Shown in pieces: positions 36,833 through 44,725 of a stretch of 51,866 nt of DNA. The DNA comes from Caldithrix sp. (GTDB lineage: Bacteria > Zhuqueibacterota > Zhuqueibacteria > Thermofontimicrobiales > Sulfurfontimicrobiaceae). The notes under the pieces are model-generated. The model was not told the DNA's origin, did no database searches, and saw nothing but the letters and a program-made list of their open reading frames with translations. The stretch lies in the NCBI GenBank assembly GCA_020722815.1, contig DYKB01000050.1, forward strand, positions 1 to 51,866. Reading direction: 5' to 3'. The translations under genes were made by a program, and so were the position numbers. The first letter of the stretch is position 1, and each line of letters begins with the position of its first letter.

Positions 36833-37792
36833 ATGACAGGTCCTATGACTATTGAATTTGCCATCTCGAAATTGAAAAAGTACATTTCAGTATTCGTTAT
36901 TCTTCTGGTCATGATCTATCTGGCTATCAAATCACCTCAATTTCTGACCGCTGATAATATACTCACCGTTGGTTTACAAATGTCACCGCGGGCAATTATG
37001 GCCATCGGACAGGTTTGTGTGATTATCGCCGCCGGAATTGATCTTTCGGTCGGATCGATCATGGCGCTTTCCGGGGTGATTACAGGCTTGATGCTGGTGG
37101 CGAATATTAATATCTACCTTGCCTCAATGGCTGGAATATTGCTGGGCGCTGGTTGTGGGATGCTCAACGGCTTTTTGATCGCCTATGGGAAGCTTCCCCC
37201 CTTTATTGCGACTTTAGGAATGATGGGAATTGCCCGGGGTGTTGCGCTGATTCTGACAGGGGGTGTCGCCATTTTCGGCTTTCCCGATTCATTCATTGCG
37301 ATTAGTTCGAATCGTTTGGGCGGCATTTTCCCGGTACCAGTGCTGGTTACCATCATTCTGGGGGTTATCTGGTCAATTTTAATGGCGAAAACACGCTTTG
37401 GCCGGTATACGTATGCCGTCGGTGGAAATTATGAAGCCACCCGGCTTTCAGGCGTCAGTGTTAAAAACAATCTGCTGTGGGTATATACCTTTTCAGGATT
37501 ATTATGTGGAATCGCCGGCATCATCGAAATGTCGCGTTTGAGCACTGGACAGCCTACGGCGGGCACAGGCTATGAGCTTGATGTCATTGCTGCCTGTGTT
37601 ATTGGTGGAACAAGTCTGAGCGGCGGTTCTGGTACTGTGTTGGGGGCCTTAATGGGTGCGTTATTGATAGGTTTTCTCCGAAATGGTTGCAACTTACTCA
37701 ATATCTCTAATTTTTGGCAGCAGGTTGCGATTGGCGCAATTATTGTCATCGCAGTTTTTATTGATCAGTTAAAAAAAGGGAATAAAAAATAG
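36833..37792 (+). CDS. Sugar ABC transporter permease (RbsC/BPD_transp_2 family)
   Basis: The 319-residue integral membrane protein has about eight to ten TMs and the family motifs of ribose/xylose-type permeases: an early AIGQVCVIIAAGIDLSVGSIMAL, then ATLGMMGIARGVALILTGG, AVGGNYEATRLSGV (the EAA-like coupling loop), IAACVIGGTSLSGGSGTVLGALMGALL and the C-terminal FLRNGCNLLNISNFWQQV. These are the standard signatures of RbsC-like proteins importing pentoses, galactose or autoinducer-2. The start may instead be ATG 36845; neither has a strong ribosome-binding site. A substrate-binding lipoprotein gene follows, but no ATPase (RbsA-like) gene is present in the window. Confidence 0.88.
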   Translation: MTGPMTIEFAISKLKKYISVFVILLVMIYLAIKSPQFLTADNILTVGLQMSPRAIMAIGQVCVIIAAGIDLSVGSIMALSGVITGLMLVANINIYLASMAGILLGAGCGMLNGFLIAYGKLPPFIATLGMMGIARGVALILTGGVAIFGFPDSFIAISSNRLGGIFPVPVLVTIILGVIWSILMAKTRFGRYTYAVGGNYEATRLSGVSVKNNLLWVYTFSGLLCGIAGIIEMSRLSTGQPTAGTGYELDVIAACVIGGTSLSGGSGTVLGALMGALLIGFLRNGCNLLNISNFWQQVAIGAIIVIAVFIDQLKKGNKK

Positions 37793-37993
37793 TAGATTTG
37801 GGGTGATTATATCAGCTTTAAAGTAAATTTATGGGAATAGTCGTCCGGTATCTCTCATGCGTGACGTTGAGATATTTTGAAGGAATTTTATCTTTTGGAA
37901 CATTCGATGAATTGCGAGCGTAAGTTTATTAATTTTCATAAAATAACAGGTTGTGAAAACATAAATTTCATATCTTTGAAAATGGAGGATATC

Positions 37994-38965
37994 ATGCGAG
38001 TTCGCCAGCTTTCAGTTTTACTCATCATTGTAATATTTTTAAGTTGTGGTCAAAAAACCGAGACTGATCAACAGGCAGCAACAGATCAACAGGCTGATCT
38101 GCCACAGATTCTCGTTTCTCCAAAAGGTCTTGTTCACTCATTTTGGGTGACCGTCAAATCCGGGGCGGATTCTGCAGGAAAAGAATTGGGCGCGAACGTT
38201 ATCTGGAAAGGTCCAACTCTCGAAACCGATATCTCCGGCCAGATTGCGATTATTGAAGATTATATCAACAAGGGCGTTGATGCCATTGTCCTCGCTGCCT
38301 GCGATGCCACGGCACTGGTGAATACCGTAAAAAAGGCTGCTGAAAAAAATATTCCGGTGATTACCATTGATTCGGGGCTCGATTCTGATATCCCGCTGAG
38401 TTTTATTGCGACGGATAATATTGCTGCTGCCATGAAAGCTGCCGATGCTCTCGCTGAATTGATCGATAAAAATGGAAAAGTCGCCTGTATTCCTTTCATT
38501 CCAGGTGCAGCGACTTCGAATATGCGAGAAAGTGGTTTCCTGACAGGCATCAAAAACTATCCGGACATTCAGGTGGCGGCTGTTCAGTATTCGCAAAGTG
38601 AAGTCGCAATGGGGATGGCGGTAACTGAAGATATATTAACGGCACATCCTGATTTAAAAGGTATCTTCGCGGCCAATGAAGCTGGAACAATCGGCGTTGT
38701 TCAGGGACTGAAGAGTAAAAATAAAGTCGGACAGGTGAAAGTCGTTGGATTTGATGCCGCACCAAATGAAATTCAGGCTTTGAATGAAAAAATCGTCGAC
38801 GCCCTCATTGTCCAGGATCCATTTAAAATGGGCTACCTGGGCGTTAAAACCGCCATGCAGGCGCTGAAGGGCGAAACAGTCGCAAAGCGAATTGATACAG
38901 GTGTGCATGTGATCACGCGTGATAATATTAATTCGCCCGAATTGAAAAAATTGTTGGGATTATAA
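37994..38965 (+). CDS. Sugar-binding periplasmic lipoprotein of an ABC importer (RbsB-like)
   Basis: About 323 residues from ATG 37994, chosen because GGAGG (37984-37988) sits six bases upstream and the lipoprotein signal starts there; an upstream extension to 37877 has no such support. The lipobox is IFLSC. The mature domain is a type-I periplasmic binding protein: FWVTVKSGADSAGKELGANVIW, IIEDYINKGVDAIVLAACD, NIPVITIDSGLDS, FIATDNIAAAM, GLKSKNKVGQVKVVGFDAAP and IVQDPFKMGYLGVK. It would deliver a sugar to the permease encoded 202 bp upstream. The substrate cannot be deduced. A degraded family-A repeat follows about 65 bp after the stop. Confidence 0.85.
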   Translation: MRVRQLSVLLIIVIFLSCGQKTETDQQAATDQQADLPQILVSPKGLVHSFWVTVKSGADSAGKELGANVIWKGPTLETDISGQIAIIEDYINKGVDAIVLAACDATALVNTVKKAAEKNIPVITIDSGLDSDIPLSFIATDNIAAAMKAADALAELIDKNGKVACIPFIPGAATSNMRESGFLTGIKNYPDIQVAAVQYSQSEVAMGMAVTEDILTAHPDLKGIFAANEAGTIGVVQGLKSKNKVGQVKVVGFDAAPNEIQALNEKIVDALIVQDPFKMGYLGVKTAMQALKGETVAKRIDTGVHVITRDNINSPELKKLLGL

Positions 38966-39029
38966 AATATGATACGGATAAAATTGACGCCTGTGAGCAA
39001 AAGAATCGAATACCGTCGCTACAACGAGT

Positions 39030-39150
39030 TTCTCGCGACCAGGCAGTTTTTGGTTTTTTAATCAGGGGTGATTCCGAGCCTAAAAAACAGGCTTCGGCAA
39101 AACGCACCGCGTCATGACAGTTCGTTGTTTTGCCGGGAAGCCACCGACTA
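39030..39150 (+). repeat. Degraded copy of repeat family A (A5)
   Basis: The right half is recognisable: GATTCCGAGCC, the inner stem CCTAAAAAACAGG, CTTCGGCAAAACGC and GTCATGACAG. The left half is eroded (TCTCGCGACCAGGCAG), so boundaries are approximate. It lies between the binding-protein gene and the thioredoxin-like gene; nothing else is visible in this roughly 300-bp gap. Confidence 0.5.
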
Positions 39151-39270
39151 ACTTTTGAAACTCCAGATATTTCTCTTGGGTTGAATAAAAAATGACTCCA
39201 TAACATCTAATTGAAAGTCAGTTTGATTCGTGGAAATTGTAAATTTAAATAAAAATCAGGAGGCACTAAT

Positions 39271-39804
39271 ATGAAAAAATTCTTTTTAAATAATTCAAAA
39301 CGCTGGATGATGAGTTCTATTTTGGCAATTACGGTTTTATTTGTATTTGTTATTTTTGAAATGAACGCCCAGAATTTTCCCGATGTGATTGGAAAACAAG
39401 CTCCCGATTGGACTCTGGAAAATTTGGAAGGCAAAAAAATTAATTCCGCAGATTTTAGGGGAAAAGTTCAGATTATTGATCTCTGGGCTACCTGGTGTCC
39501 TCCCTGCCGAAAAGGTATTCCTGAACTTATGAAACTTCGTGAAAAGTATAAAGCGGATGGTCTGGAAATTATTGGAATTGCACTGGATAATAGTATCGAT
39601 CCGGTAAAAGAATTTGCCACCACGATGAAATTTAACTACACCATTGTTTTTGGCAATCGCAGAATTGCTAATTTATATGGCCGTATTGAAGCGATTCCCA
39701 CAACTTTTATTGTTGATAAAACCGGCAAAGTCGTTAAAAAACTTGTCGGTTATCAACCCAAATCGGTATTCGAAGCAGAACTTAAACCGCTTCTAGGCAA
39801 ATAG
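39271..39804 (+). CDS. TlpA/ResA-like thiol-disulfide oxidoreductase
   Basis: The 177-residue protein has an N-terminal signal or anchor (about 12-33, SSILAITVLFVFVIFEM) and a thioredoxin/redoxin domain: IGKQAPDWTLENLEGKKI, then LWATWCPPCRKGIPEL with the CxxC active site WCPPC, IIGIALDN, and the cis-Pro loop EAIPTTFIVDKTGKVV. Such proteins act outside the cytosol, reducing disulfides in apocytochrome c or other exported proteins. CAGGAGG lies eight bases before the ATG. No cytochrome c biogenesis gene is adjacent, so the target is unknown. Confidence 0.88.
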   Translation: MKKFFLNNSKRWMMSSILAITVLFVFVIFEMNAQNFPDVIGKQAPDWTLENLEGKKINSADFRGKVQIIDLWATWCPPCRKGIPELMKLREKYKADGLEIIGIALDNSIDPVKEFATTMKFNYTIVFGNRRIANLYGRIEAIPTTFIVDKTGKVVKKLVGYQPKSVFEAELKPLLGK

Positions 39805-40201
39805 TTTTGTCGTTTTTCGATATATTTCGTTGTTGATTTTAGTGATTTCTTTAAATTTCATGTGTCGTGATACGTAATGTGTAAGTCCGGTTATTTTGAC
39901 ATGCTGCAAATTAAACCTAAAATTCTAAAATGGAAATTTTTGATGTTCAGAATCAATGTAGGACCCCCTCCTGCCTCCCCCAAATTCCAAAAAGCGAAAT
40001 TGGGGGGAGGCAGGAGGGGGTCCCTCCCCCATTTTCGCTTTTTGAAAATGGGGGAGAGACAGAGGGGGTCAAGACTTCAGAAAAAACGATTCATTTTAGA
40101 ATTTCAGGTTAAAAATTACGTATCATGCATTACGTATTCATTAAATTATCTTCAACTGCGTACACCAGCATAAATCCCAATTTATTAAATGGATTTCCAA
40201 A
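39805..40201. other. Intergenic region containing element E1
   Basis: Besides element E1 (39914-40110), short direct copies of ATTACGTAT-like words flank it (for example TTACGTATCATGCATTACG at about 40115-40133). Open frames across the region are read-through of E1's palindromic arms. No promoter for nfo is obvious. Confidence 0.5.
39914..40110 (+). mobile_element. MITE-like element family E, uninterrupted copy E1 (197 bp)
   Basis: The ends AACCTAAAATTCTAAAATGG and CATTTTAGAATTTCAGGTT are near-perfect terminal inverted repeats of about 19 bp. Two successive hairpins follow inside, built on GGACCCCCTCCTGCC / GGCAGGAGGGGGTCC and CTCCCCCATTTTCGC / GAAAATGGGGGAG. This copy is the empty version of the site that element B3 occupies in E3, so it defines the family length. 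Confidence 0.75.
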
Positions 40202-41056
40202 ATGCTATTAGGCGCACATGTTTCAATTGCTGGTGGCCTTTATAAGGCACCTGCCCGTGGCGTGGAATTAGGCTGCACGGCAATTCAAATTTTTACTAAG
40301 AATCAAGTTCAATGGCAGGCGCCTTCGTTTTCGGAAGACGATATTCAGCAATATAAAGCCGCCTATCAAGCTTCTGGTATAAAAGCCGTTTGCTCCCATG
40401 ATTCCTATTTAATTAACATCGGTTCTGCTGAATCCGGGTTACTTCAAAAGTCACGTAACGCTTTTGTTGATGAAATTTTGCGGGCGCATTTGCTGGAAAT
40501 TCCCTATCTGGTTTTTCATCCCGGTGCATTTAAAGGTGGCGATGAGAAATCGTGCCTTCAGCGCATCGCTGAAAGTATCAATTATTGTCTTGATCAAATT
40601 GGAAAAACATCGGTTCAGGTATTACTTGAAACTACGGCTGGCCAGGGAACAACGGTGGGGTATCGATTTGAACAATTGCATACGATAATTGAGCAGGTGG
40701 AACGGCGCCCGAATGTTGGCGTCTGCCTCGATACCTGTCATATTTTTGTGGCTGGCTACGACATCCGCGATGAAGAAACATATCAGAAAACCATGACAGA
40801 GTTCGATGAAATAATCGGCCTGGAGCGACTGAAAGTCATTCATTTAAATGATACGAAAAAAGCCCTCGGTTCACGGGTCGATCGCCATGAAAATATTGGC
40901 CGAGGAACTATTGGTGAAACGGCTTTCTGTTTGCTCATGAATGATGATCGATTGAAAAATATTCCAAAGATTCTTGAAACTCCGGGCGGAGATGAATGGT
41001 TTATGAAGAATCTGGCGTTATTACGAAGTATGGTTTTCAATAGTTTCATCGTTTAA
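40202..41056 (+). CDS. nfo: Endonuclease IV (AP endonuclease)
   Basis: The 284-residue cytosolic protein is colinear with Nfo (285 residues in E. coli). It starts LLGAHVSIAGGLYKAP, with the first metal-region His in GAHVS. Further metal-binding and catalytic segments are visible: CSHDSYLINIGS, YLVFHPGAFKGG, VLLETTAGQG (Glu), VGVCLDTCHIFVAGYDI (Asp and His), VIHLNDTKKALGSRVDRHENIGRG (H.ND, D.H) and ILETPGG. These bind three Zn ions. The enzyme cuts 5' of abasic sites in base-excision repair. The E2 acyltransferase-core gene follows 46 bp downstream; the link to lipoate enzymes is probably only positional. Confidence 0.95.
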   Translation: MLLGAHVSIAGGLYKAPARGVELGCTAIQIFTKNQVQWQAPSFSEDDIQQYKAAYQASGIKAVCSHDSYLINIGSAESGLLQKSRNAFVDEILRAHLLEIPYLVFHPGAFKGGDEKSCLQRIAESINYCLDQIGKTSVQVLLETTAGQGTTVGYRFEQLHTIIEQVERRPNVGVCLDTCHIFVAGYDIRDEETYQKTMTEFDEIIGLERLKVIHLNDTKKALGSRVDRHENIGRGTIGETAFCLLMNDDRLKNIPKILETPGGDEWFMKNLALLRSMVFNSFIV

Positions 41057-41102
41057 AATTCATTGTTTACAACTGTAAACATCCACAAAAGGTGATTTAA
41101 AA

Positions 41103-41822
41103 ATGGATCAGCAATCCAATTTACCCCAAAATTCTACCACCAATAGCATTGAAAGGCCACTGAGCCCTATGCGACGCCTGATTGCACGGCGAATGACTGA
41201 CAGTAAAACACAGGTACCGCATTTTTACCTGACCACCGTCATCAATATGCAAAAAGTAACAGCCTTACGTCAGCAATTAAATAAACAATTGGAACAGAAA
41301 ATCAGCTACAATGATTTTATCGTGAAAGCGGTGGCACAGGCATTACGAAAACATCCCCAGGTGAATGCGTCCTGGAGCAATGAAAACATACGGCTGCATC
41401 CGGTTGTCAATATCGGTATTGCAGTTGGTCTGGAAGATGGTCTGGTGGTACCGGTGGTTCACGCATGCGATCAGAAAACAGTGGCTCAGATTGCCAAAGA
41501 AGCCCGTGACCTGGCCGATCGGGCAAAAACACGGAAACTGAAATCAGCAGACATAAAAGGCGGGACTTTCACCATCAGTAATCTGGGAATGTACGGCATC
41601 CATGAATTTTCAGCCGTTATCAATCCACCCGAAGCTGCGATTCTGGCCGTTGGTGCCATTGAAACGGTGCCGGTAGTGAACGATGGGCAAATTATCGTTG
41701 GGGAACAGATGAAAGTTACCCTTTCCTGTGATCATCGCGTTATCGATGGGGCTGTTGGGGCGGCATTTTTACAGGAGCTTAAAAATCAATTGGAAAATCC
41801 GGAAAAACTAACAGAGGAATAG
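41103..41822 (+). CDS. 2-oxoacid dehydrogenase E2 acyltransferase catalytic core without lipoyl domain
   Basis: The 239-residue protein is only the catalytic domain of an E2 (dihydrolipoamide acyltransferase): RPLSPMRRLIARRMTDSKTQVPHF at the start, ISYNDFIVKAVAQALRKHPQVNASW, NIGIAVGLEDGLVVPVV, FTISNLGMYGIHEFSAVINPPEAAIL and the active-site DHRVIDGA (His and Asp). Full E2 proteins have 400-550 residues, with one or more lipoyl domains and an E1/E3-binding domain in front. The gap to nfo is 46 bp, with no lipoyl sequence in it. AAAGGTG precedes the ATG, so the short form appears native. E3 follows 3 bp downstream and lipA is nearby. It must use a lipoyl domain encoded elsewhere or be a paralogue with another role. 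Confidence 0.9.
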   Translation: MDQQSNLPQNSTTNSIERPLSPMRRLIARRMTDSKTQVPHFYLTTVINMQKVTALRQQLNKQLEQKISYNDFIVKAVAQALRKHPQVNASWSNENIRLHPVVNIGIAVGLEDGLVVPVVHACDQKTVAQIAKEARDLADRAKTRKLKSADIKGGTFTISNLGMYGIHEFSAVINPPEAAILAVGAIETVPVVNDGQIIVGEQMKVTLSCDHRVIDGAVGAAFLQELKNQLENPEKLTEE

Positions 41823-41825
41823 ATA

Positions 41826-43226
41826 ATGGAAAAAAGACAGTTTGATCTGGCGGTTATCGGTGCCGGGCCTGGCGGATATGTCGCGGCCATCCGGGCGGCT
41901 CAACTGGGAATGAAGGTGGCGGTGATTGAAAAAGCCGAATTGGGTGGAGTTTGCCTGAATTGGGGGTGTATCCCGACCAAGGCGCTCCTTCGCAGTGTCG
42001 AAATTTATGATTTGATGTCAAAAGCGAATCGTTTTGGAATTTCCGCTGAAAATGTGCAGATTAATTTTCAGGAAGTCGTGAAACGCAGTCGCCAGATTGC
42101 CGAACGTTCTTCCAAAGGTATTGCCTTTCTTTTCAAGAAAAATAATATTACGCATGTCGCTGGTTCTGCCAAATTTGAAGCACGAAATCTGATTCAGGTT
42201 TCTGATTCAACTGGAAATATTATCGATTTGATTCAGGCGGATAAAATTATAATTGCCACCGGCGCTCGTCCACGAGCGCTGCCTGGAGTTCCTTTTGATG
42301 GACAGAAAATCATTTCCAGTCGGGAAGCGATGACACTGGAGCAGATTCCCGAATCACTTATCATCATTGGTGCCGGGGCGATTGGGGTGGAATTTGCCTA
42401 TCTTTACAGCACTTTTGGTACCAAGGTCACACTCATTGAAATGCTTCCCCAGCTTTTACCAATTGAAGATGAAGAAATTTCACAAAATTTGCTTCGATTT
42501 TTCAGACGAAAAAAGATAAATACGCTGACTGGCACCAAAGTCGAAAAGGTTGAGTTAACTTCTGATGGCGTTCAAATTACGGCTGCCTCATCCCAGGGTT
42601 CACAACTAATTCAGGGACAGCAGGCACTGGTAGCCATTGGTGTTCAGGGAAATACCGAAAATCTGGGATTGGAAGTTGTGGGGGTGTTGGTAGAAAAAGG
42701 TTATATTAAGGTCGATCAGGCATATCAAACAAACATTCCAGGTATATATGCCATTGGCGATGTTATTGGCCCACCCTGGCTTGCCCATGTCGCCTCGGCA
42801 GAAGGAATTCGCACGGTGGAAGGCATGGCTGGTAAATCTCCAGCAGCGATTGATTATAACTTCATCCCTGGCTGCACTTATTGTCAACCGCAGGTCGCCA
42901 GTATTGGTCTGACGGAGAAAAAGGCGCAGGAAAAAGGTTTGGCGATAAAAGTTGGTCGCTATTCACTGGTAGGTCACGGAAAGGCGTTGGCGCTGGGTGA
43001 AAATGATGGTTTGATCAAGATAATTTTCGATGCCAAAACCAATGAACTGTTAGGGGCACATTTAATTGGCCCTGAAGTCACCGAATTACTGGCCGAAATT
43101 TGTCTCGCGAAAACAACAAATGCCACTGCCCATGAATTCCTGAACACCATTCATGCCCATCCGACGCTCTCTGAAGCGGTTGGTGAGGCTGCTGCCGCCG
43201 CACTTGGCGAAGCGATTCATATTTGA
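41826..43226 (+). CDS. lpdA: Dihydrolipoyl dehydrogenase (E3)
   Basis: The 466-residue FAD/NAD flavoprotein has the full-length E3 layout: the FAD motif AVIGAGPGGYVAAIRAAQLG, the redox-active disulfide GGVCLNWGCIPTKALL, NAD-binding IIIGAGAIGVEFAYLYSTFG, a second FAD contact PGIYAIGDVIGPPWLAHVA, and the dimer-interface catalytic His-Glu motif HAHPTLSEAVGEA. It reoxidises dihydrolipoamide in pyruvate- or 2-oxoglutarate-type dehydrogenase complexes or the glycine cleavage system. It starts 3 bp after the E2-core stop with AGAGGA upstream, so the two are cotranscribed and coupled. No E1 gene is present in the window. Confidence 0.96.
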   Translation: MEKRQFDLAVIGAGPGGYVAAIRAAQLGMKVAVIEKAELGGVCLNWGCIPTKALLRSVEIYDLMSKANRFGISAENVQINFQEVVKRSRQIAERSSKGIAFLFKKNNITHVAGSAKFEARNLIQVSDSTGNIIDLIQADKIIIATGARPRALPGVPFDGQKIISSREAMTLEQIPESLIIIGAGAIGVEFAYLYSTFGTKVTLIEMLPQLLPIEDEEISQNLLRFFRRKKINTLTGTKVEKVELTSDGVQITAASSQGSQLIQGQQALVAIGVQGNTENLGLEVVGVLVEKGYIKVDQAYQTNIPGIYAIGDVIGPPWLAHVASAEGIRTVEGMAGKSPAAIDYNFIPGCTYCQPQVASIGLTEKKAQEKGLAIKVGRYSLVGHGKALALGENDGLIKIIFDAKTNELLGAHLIGPEVTELLAEICLAKTTNATAHEFLNTIHAHPTLSEAVGEAAAAALGEAIHI

Positions 43227-43255
43227 TAGGGGATGTTTTCCGGGTTGTTTTTTAC

Positions 43256-43346
43256 GTATCCACTCAATAAAACATGGTCGTACACCCTTTCAAAGGTTTT
43301 AAACCTTTGAAAGGGTAGATTTCACCATCCTTTATTGAAGGGATAC
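43256..43346 (+). mobile_element. Short palindromic MITE family F, copy F1 (91 bp)
   Basis: The ends GTATCCACTCAATAAAA and TTTATTGAAGGGATAC are inverted repeats, and the centre CCCTTTCAAAGG..CCTTTGAAAGGG is a perfect palindromic core. Flanks TTTTTTAC occur on both sides (43248-43255 and 43347-43354), an 8-bp target duplication. F2 is the same element inverted, without the eight-base TGGTCGTA-like insert. Confidence 0.78.
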
Positions 43347-43351
43347 TTTTT

Positions 43352-43391
43352 TACGTATTGTGCATTACGTATTACCCATTACGTTTTACGC
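43352..43391 (+). repeat. Degenerate tandem ACGTATT/ACCCATT tract
   Basis: Successive words TACGTATTGTGCATTACG and TATTACCCATTACG repeat a unit of about 11 bases (ATTACGTATTR). Similar words occur near 39870 and 40115. Its origin is unknown; it carries no coding signal. Confidence 0.4.
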
Positions 43392-43442
43392 CGGGAGGAT
43401 TCGTGATGCGTAAAGCGTTAAGCGTGATAAGCATTTATAATA

Positions 43443-43611
43443 GTAACTGTTCACCGGGGGAATAAATTAAACGTTTCTGTCATGCTCGAATGCTTCCCCG
43501 ATAAAAACATTCGCGGGCAGGCTTGTCGGGCATCCATTTGTCTAAAAAAGTATGGATTCCTGCCAAAAACATGCGGGAATAACAGATTTGATCCTCCCGG
43601 TGAACGGATTC
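43443..43611 (+). mobile_element. MITE family C, copy C1 (169 bp) with 8-bp target duplication
   Basis: It is flanked by identical TTATAATA on both sides (43435-43442 and 43612-43619). The ends GTAACTGTTCACCGGGGG and CCTCCCGGTGAACGGATTC are inverted. The interior has no ORF. Copy C2, in opposite orientation, has exactly the same length (169 bp) and roughly 90 percent identity by eye, which fixes the boundaries. Confidence 0.85.
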
Positions 43612-43652
43612 TTATAATAATTCACAAGTTATTGTTAAATATATAGGTTACG

Positions 43653-44510
43653 ATGAGTTTAAATTACAAACGCCGGCCGCACTGGTTAAAGGTGAAAGTG
43701 CCGGCTGGAGATCGATTTTTTAGCTTGCGACAGATGGTGCACCAAAATCAATTGCATACCGTTTGTCAGAGTGCCCATTGTCCGAATATCGGGGAGTGTT
43801 GGGGAAGAGGGACGGCGACTTTTATGATTTTAGGGGATATTTGTACCCGAAATTGCCGTTTTTGTGCGGTACAACCCGGTGTACCTTTGCCGGTAGATAC
43901 CGATGAACCGCGTCGGGTGGCTGAAGCAGTCGCACAACTTGAGTTGAAGTATGCCGTGATCACTTCGGTGACGCGTGATGATCTTTCCGATGGTGGCGCA
44001 CATCTTTTTGCCAGTACCATTCAGGAAATTCACAAACGACTCCCTTCTTGTGAAATTGAAGTTCTTATTCCGGATTTTCAGGGCTCTGCCGATGCACTCC
44101 AACTTGTCCTCGATGCCCATCCAACTGTCCTGAACCATAATCTCGAAACCGTACCTCGTCTGTATCCACTGGCGCGGCCGCAGGCGAATTATGTCCGGTC
44201 CCTGGAACTTCTCAATCGGGCGAAAAAATATGGCGCTACCACCAAAACCGGGCTAATGCTGGGGCTTGGTGAAACCCTGGATGAAGTCAATACGGTTATG
44301 ACAGATTTACGGAAAATAGATTGTGATATTCTGACACTCGGCCAGTATATGCAGCCTGGGAAGGAATATTTGCCAATCGAGCGTTTTGTGACACCTGAAG
44401 AATTTCAGCAGCTTAAAATCAAGGGGCTGCAGATGGGGTTCAAACTGGTGGAATCGGCACCACTGGTAAGGAGCTCGTATCATGCGGATGAGGCGATGGG
44501 GATTGTGTAA
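43653..44510 (+). CDS. lipA: Lipoyl synthase (radical SAM)
   Basis: The 285-residue protein has both iron-sulfur signatures of LipA: the auxiliary cluster Cys triplet CQSAHCPNIGECWG and the radical-SAM triplet CTRNCRFCAV. It also has LGDICTRNC context, VITSVTRDDLSDGGAHLFA, EVLIPDFQG, VLNHNLETVPRLYP, KTGLMLGLGE and the C-terminal LVRSSYHADEA containing the RSSYHA motif that contacts the auxiliary cluster. It inserts two sulfurs into octanoyl groups on lipoyl domains. Proximity to the E2 core and E3 fits lipoate metabolism. No strong ribosome-binding site is seen before the ATG (only ATAGG). Confidence 0.97.
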   Translation: MSLNYKRRPHWLKVKVPAGDRFFSLRQMVHQNQLHTVCQSAHCPNIGECWGRGTATFMILGDICTRNCRFCAVQPGVPLPVDTDEPRRVAEAVAQLELKYAVITSVTRDDLSDGGAHLFASTIQEIHKRLPSCEIEVLIPDFQGSADALQLVLDAHPTVLNHNLETVPRLYPLARPQANYVRSLELLNRAKKYGATTKTGLMLGLGETLDEVNTVMTDLRKIDCDILTLGQYMQPGKEYLPIERFVTPEEFQQLKIKGLQMGFKLVESAPLVRSSYHADEAMGIV

Positions 44511-44725
44511 ATTTTTTCAAATACTCCTTTTCATGAATGATAGAAATTTATCTCTGTAATTACGCTGGTTCAAGGTTCAAATGTTCCCGGTTCAGGGCAA
44601 AAAAAAGTTGCAAACGAAGGGTTTCTAACCATGAACGATGAACTTTTATCCAGACAACATGAATAGCGACTCAATTTTTATAATTCACAACTAACAATTC
44701 AACATTCATAATTCACACGGTCATC

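Larger units (their letters stand above)
43227..43652. other. Intergenic region with elements F1 and C1 and a simple ACGTATT tract
   Basis: It is filled by F1 (43256-43346), a tract of ATTACGTATT-like words (43352-43391) and C1 (43443-43611). No coding sequence or promoter is recognised. It separates lpdA from lipA, so the two are unlikely to share one simple transcript. Confidence 0.55.

Noticed and set aside
39877..40173. Frames giving Gly/Pro-rich peptides between the thioredoxin gene and nfo
   Set aside because: They lie wholly over the palindromic arms of element E1 and have no ribosome-binding site.
44560..44600. GGTTCAA-containing stretch resembling a tRNA T-arm
   Set aside because: No acceptor, D or anticodon stems can be drawn around it; it is short AT-rich repeat DNA.
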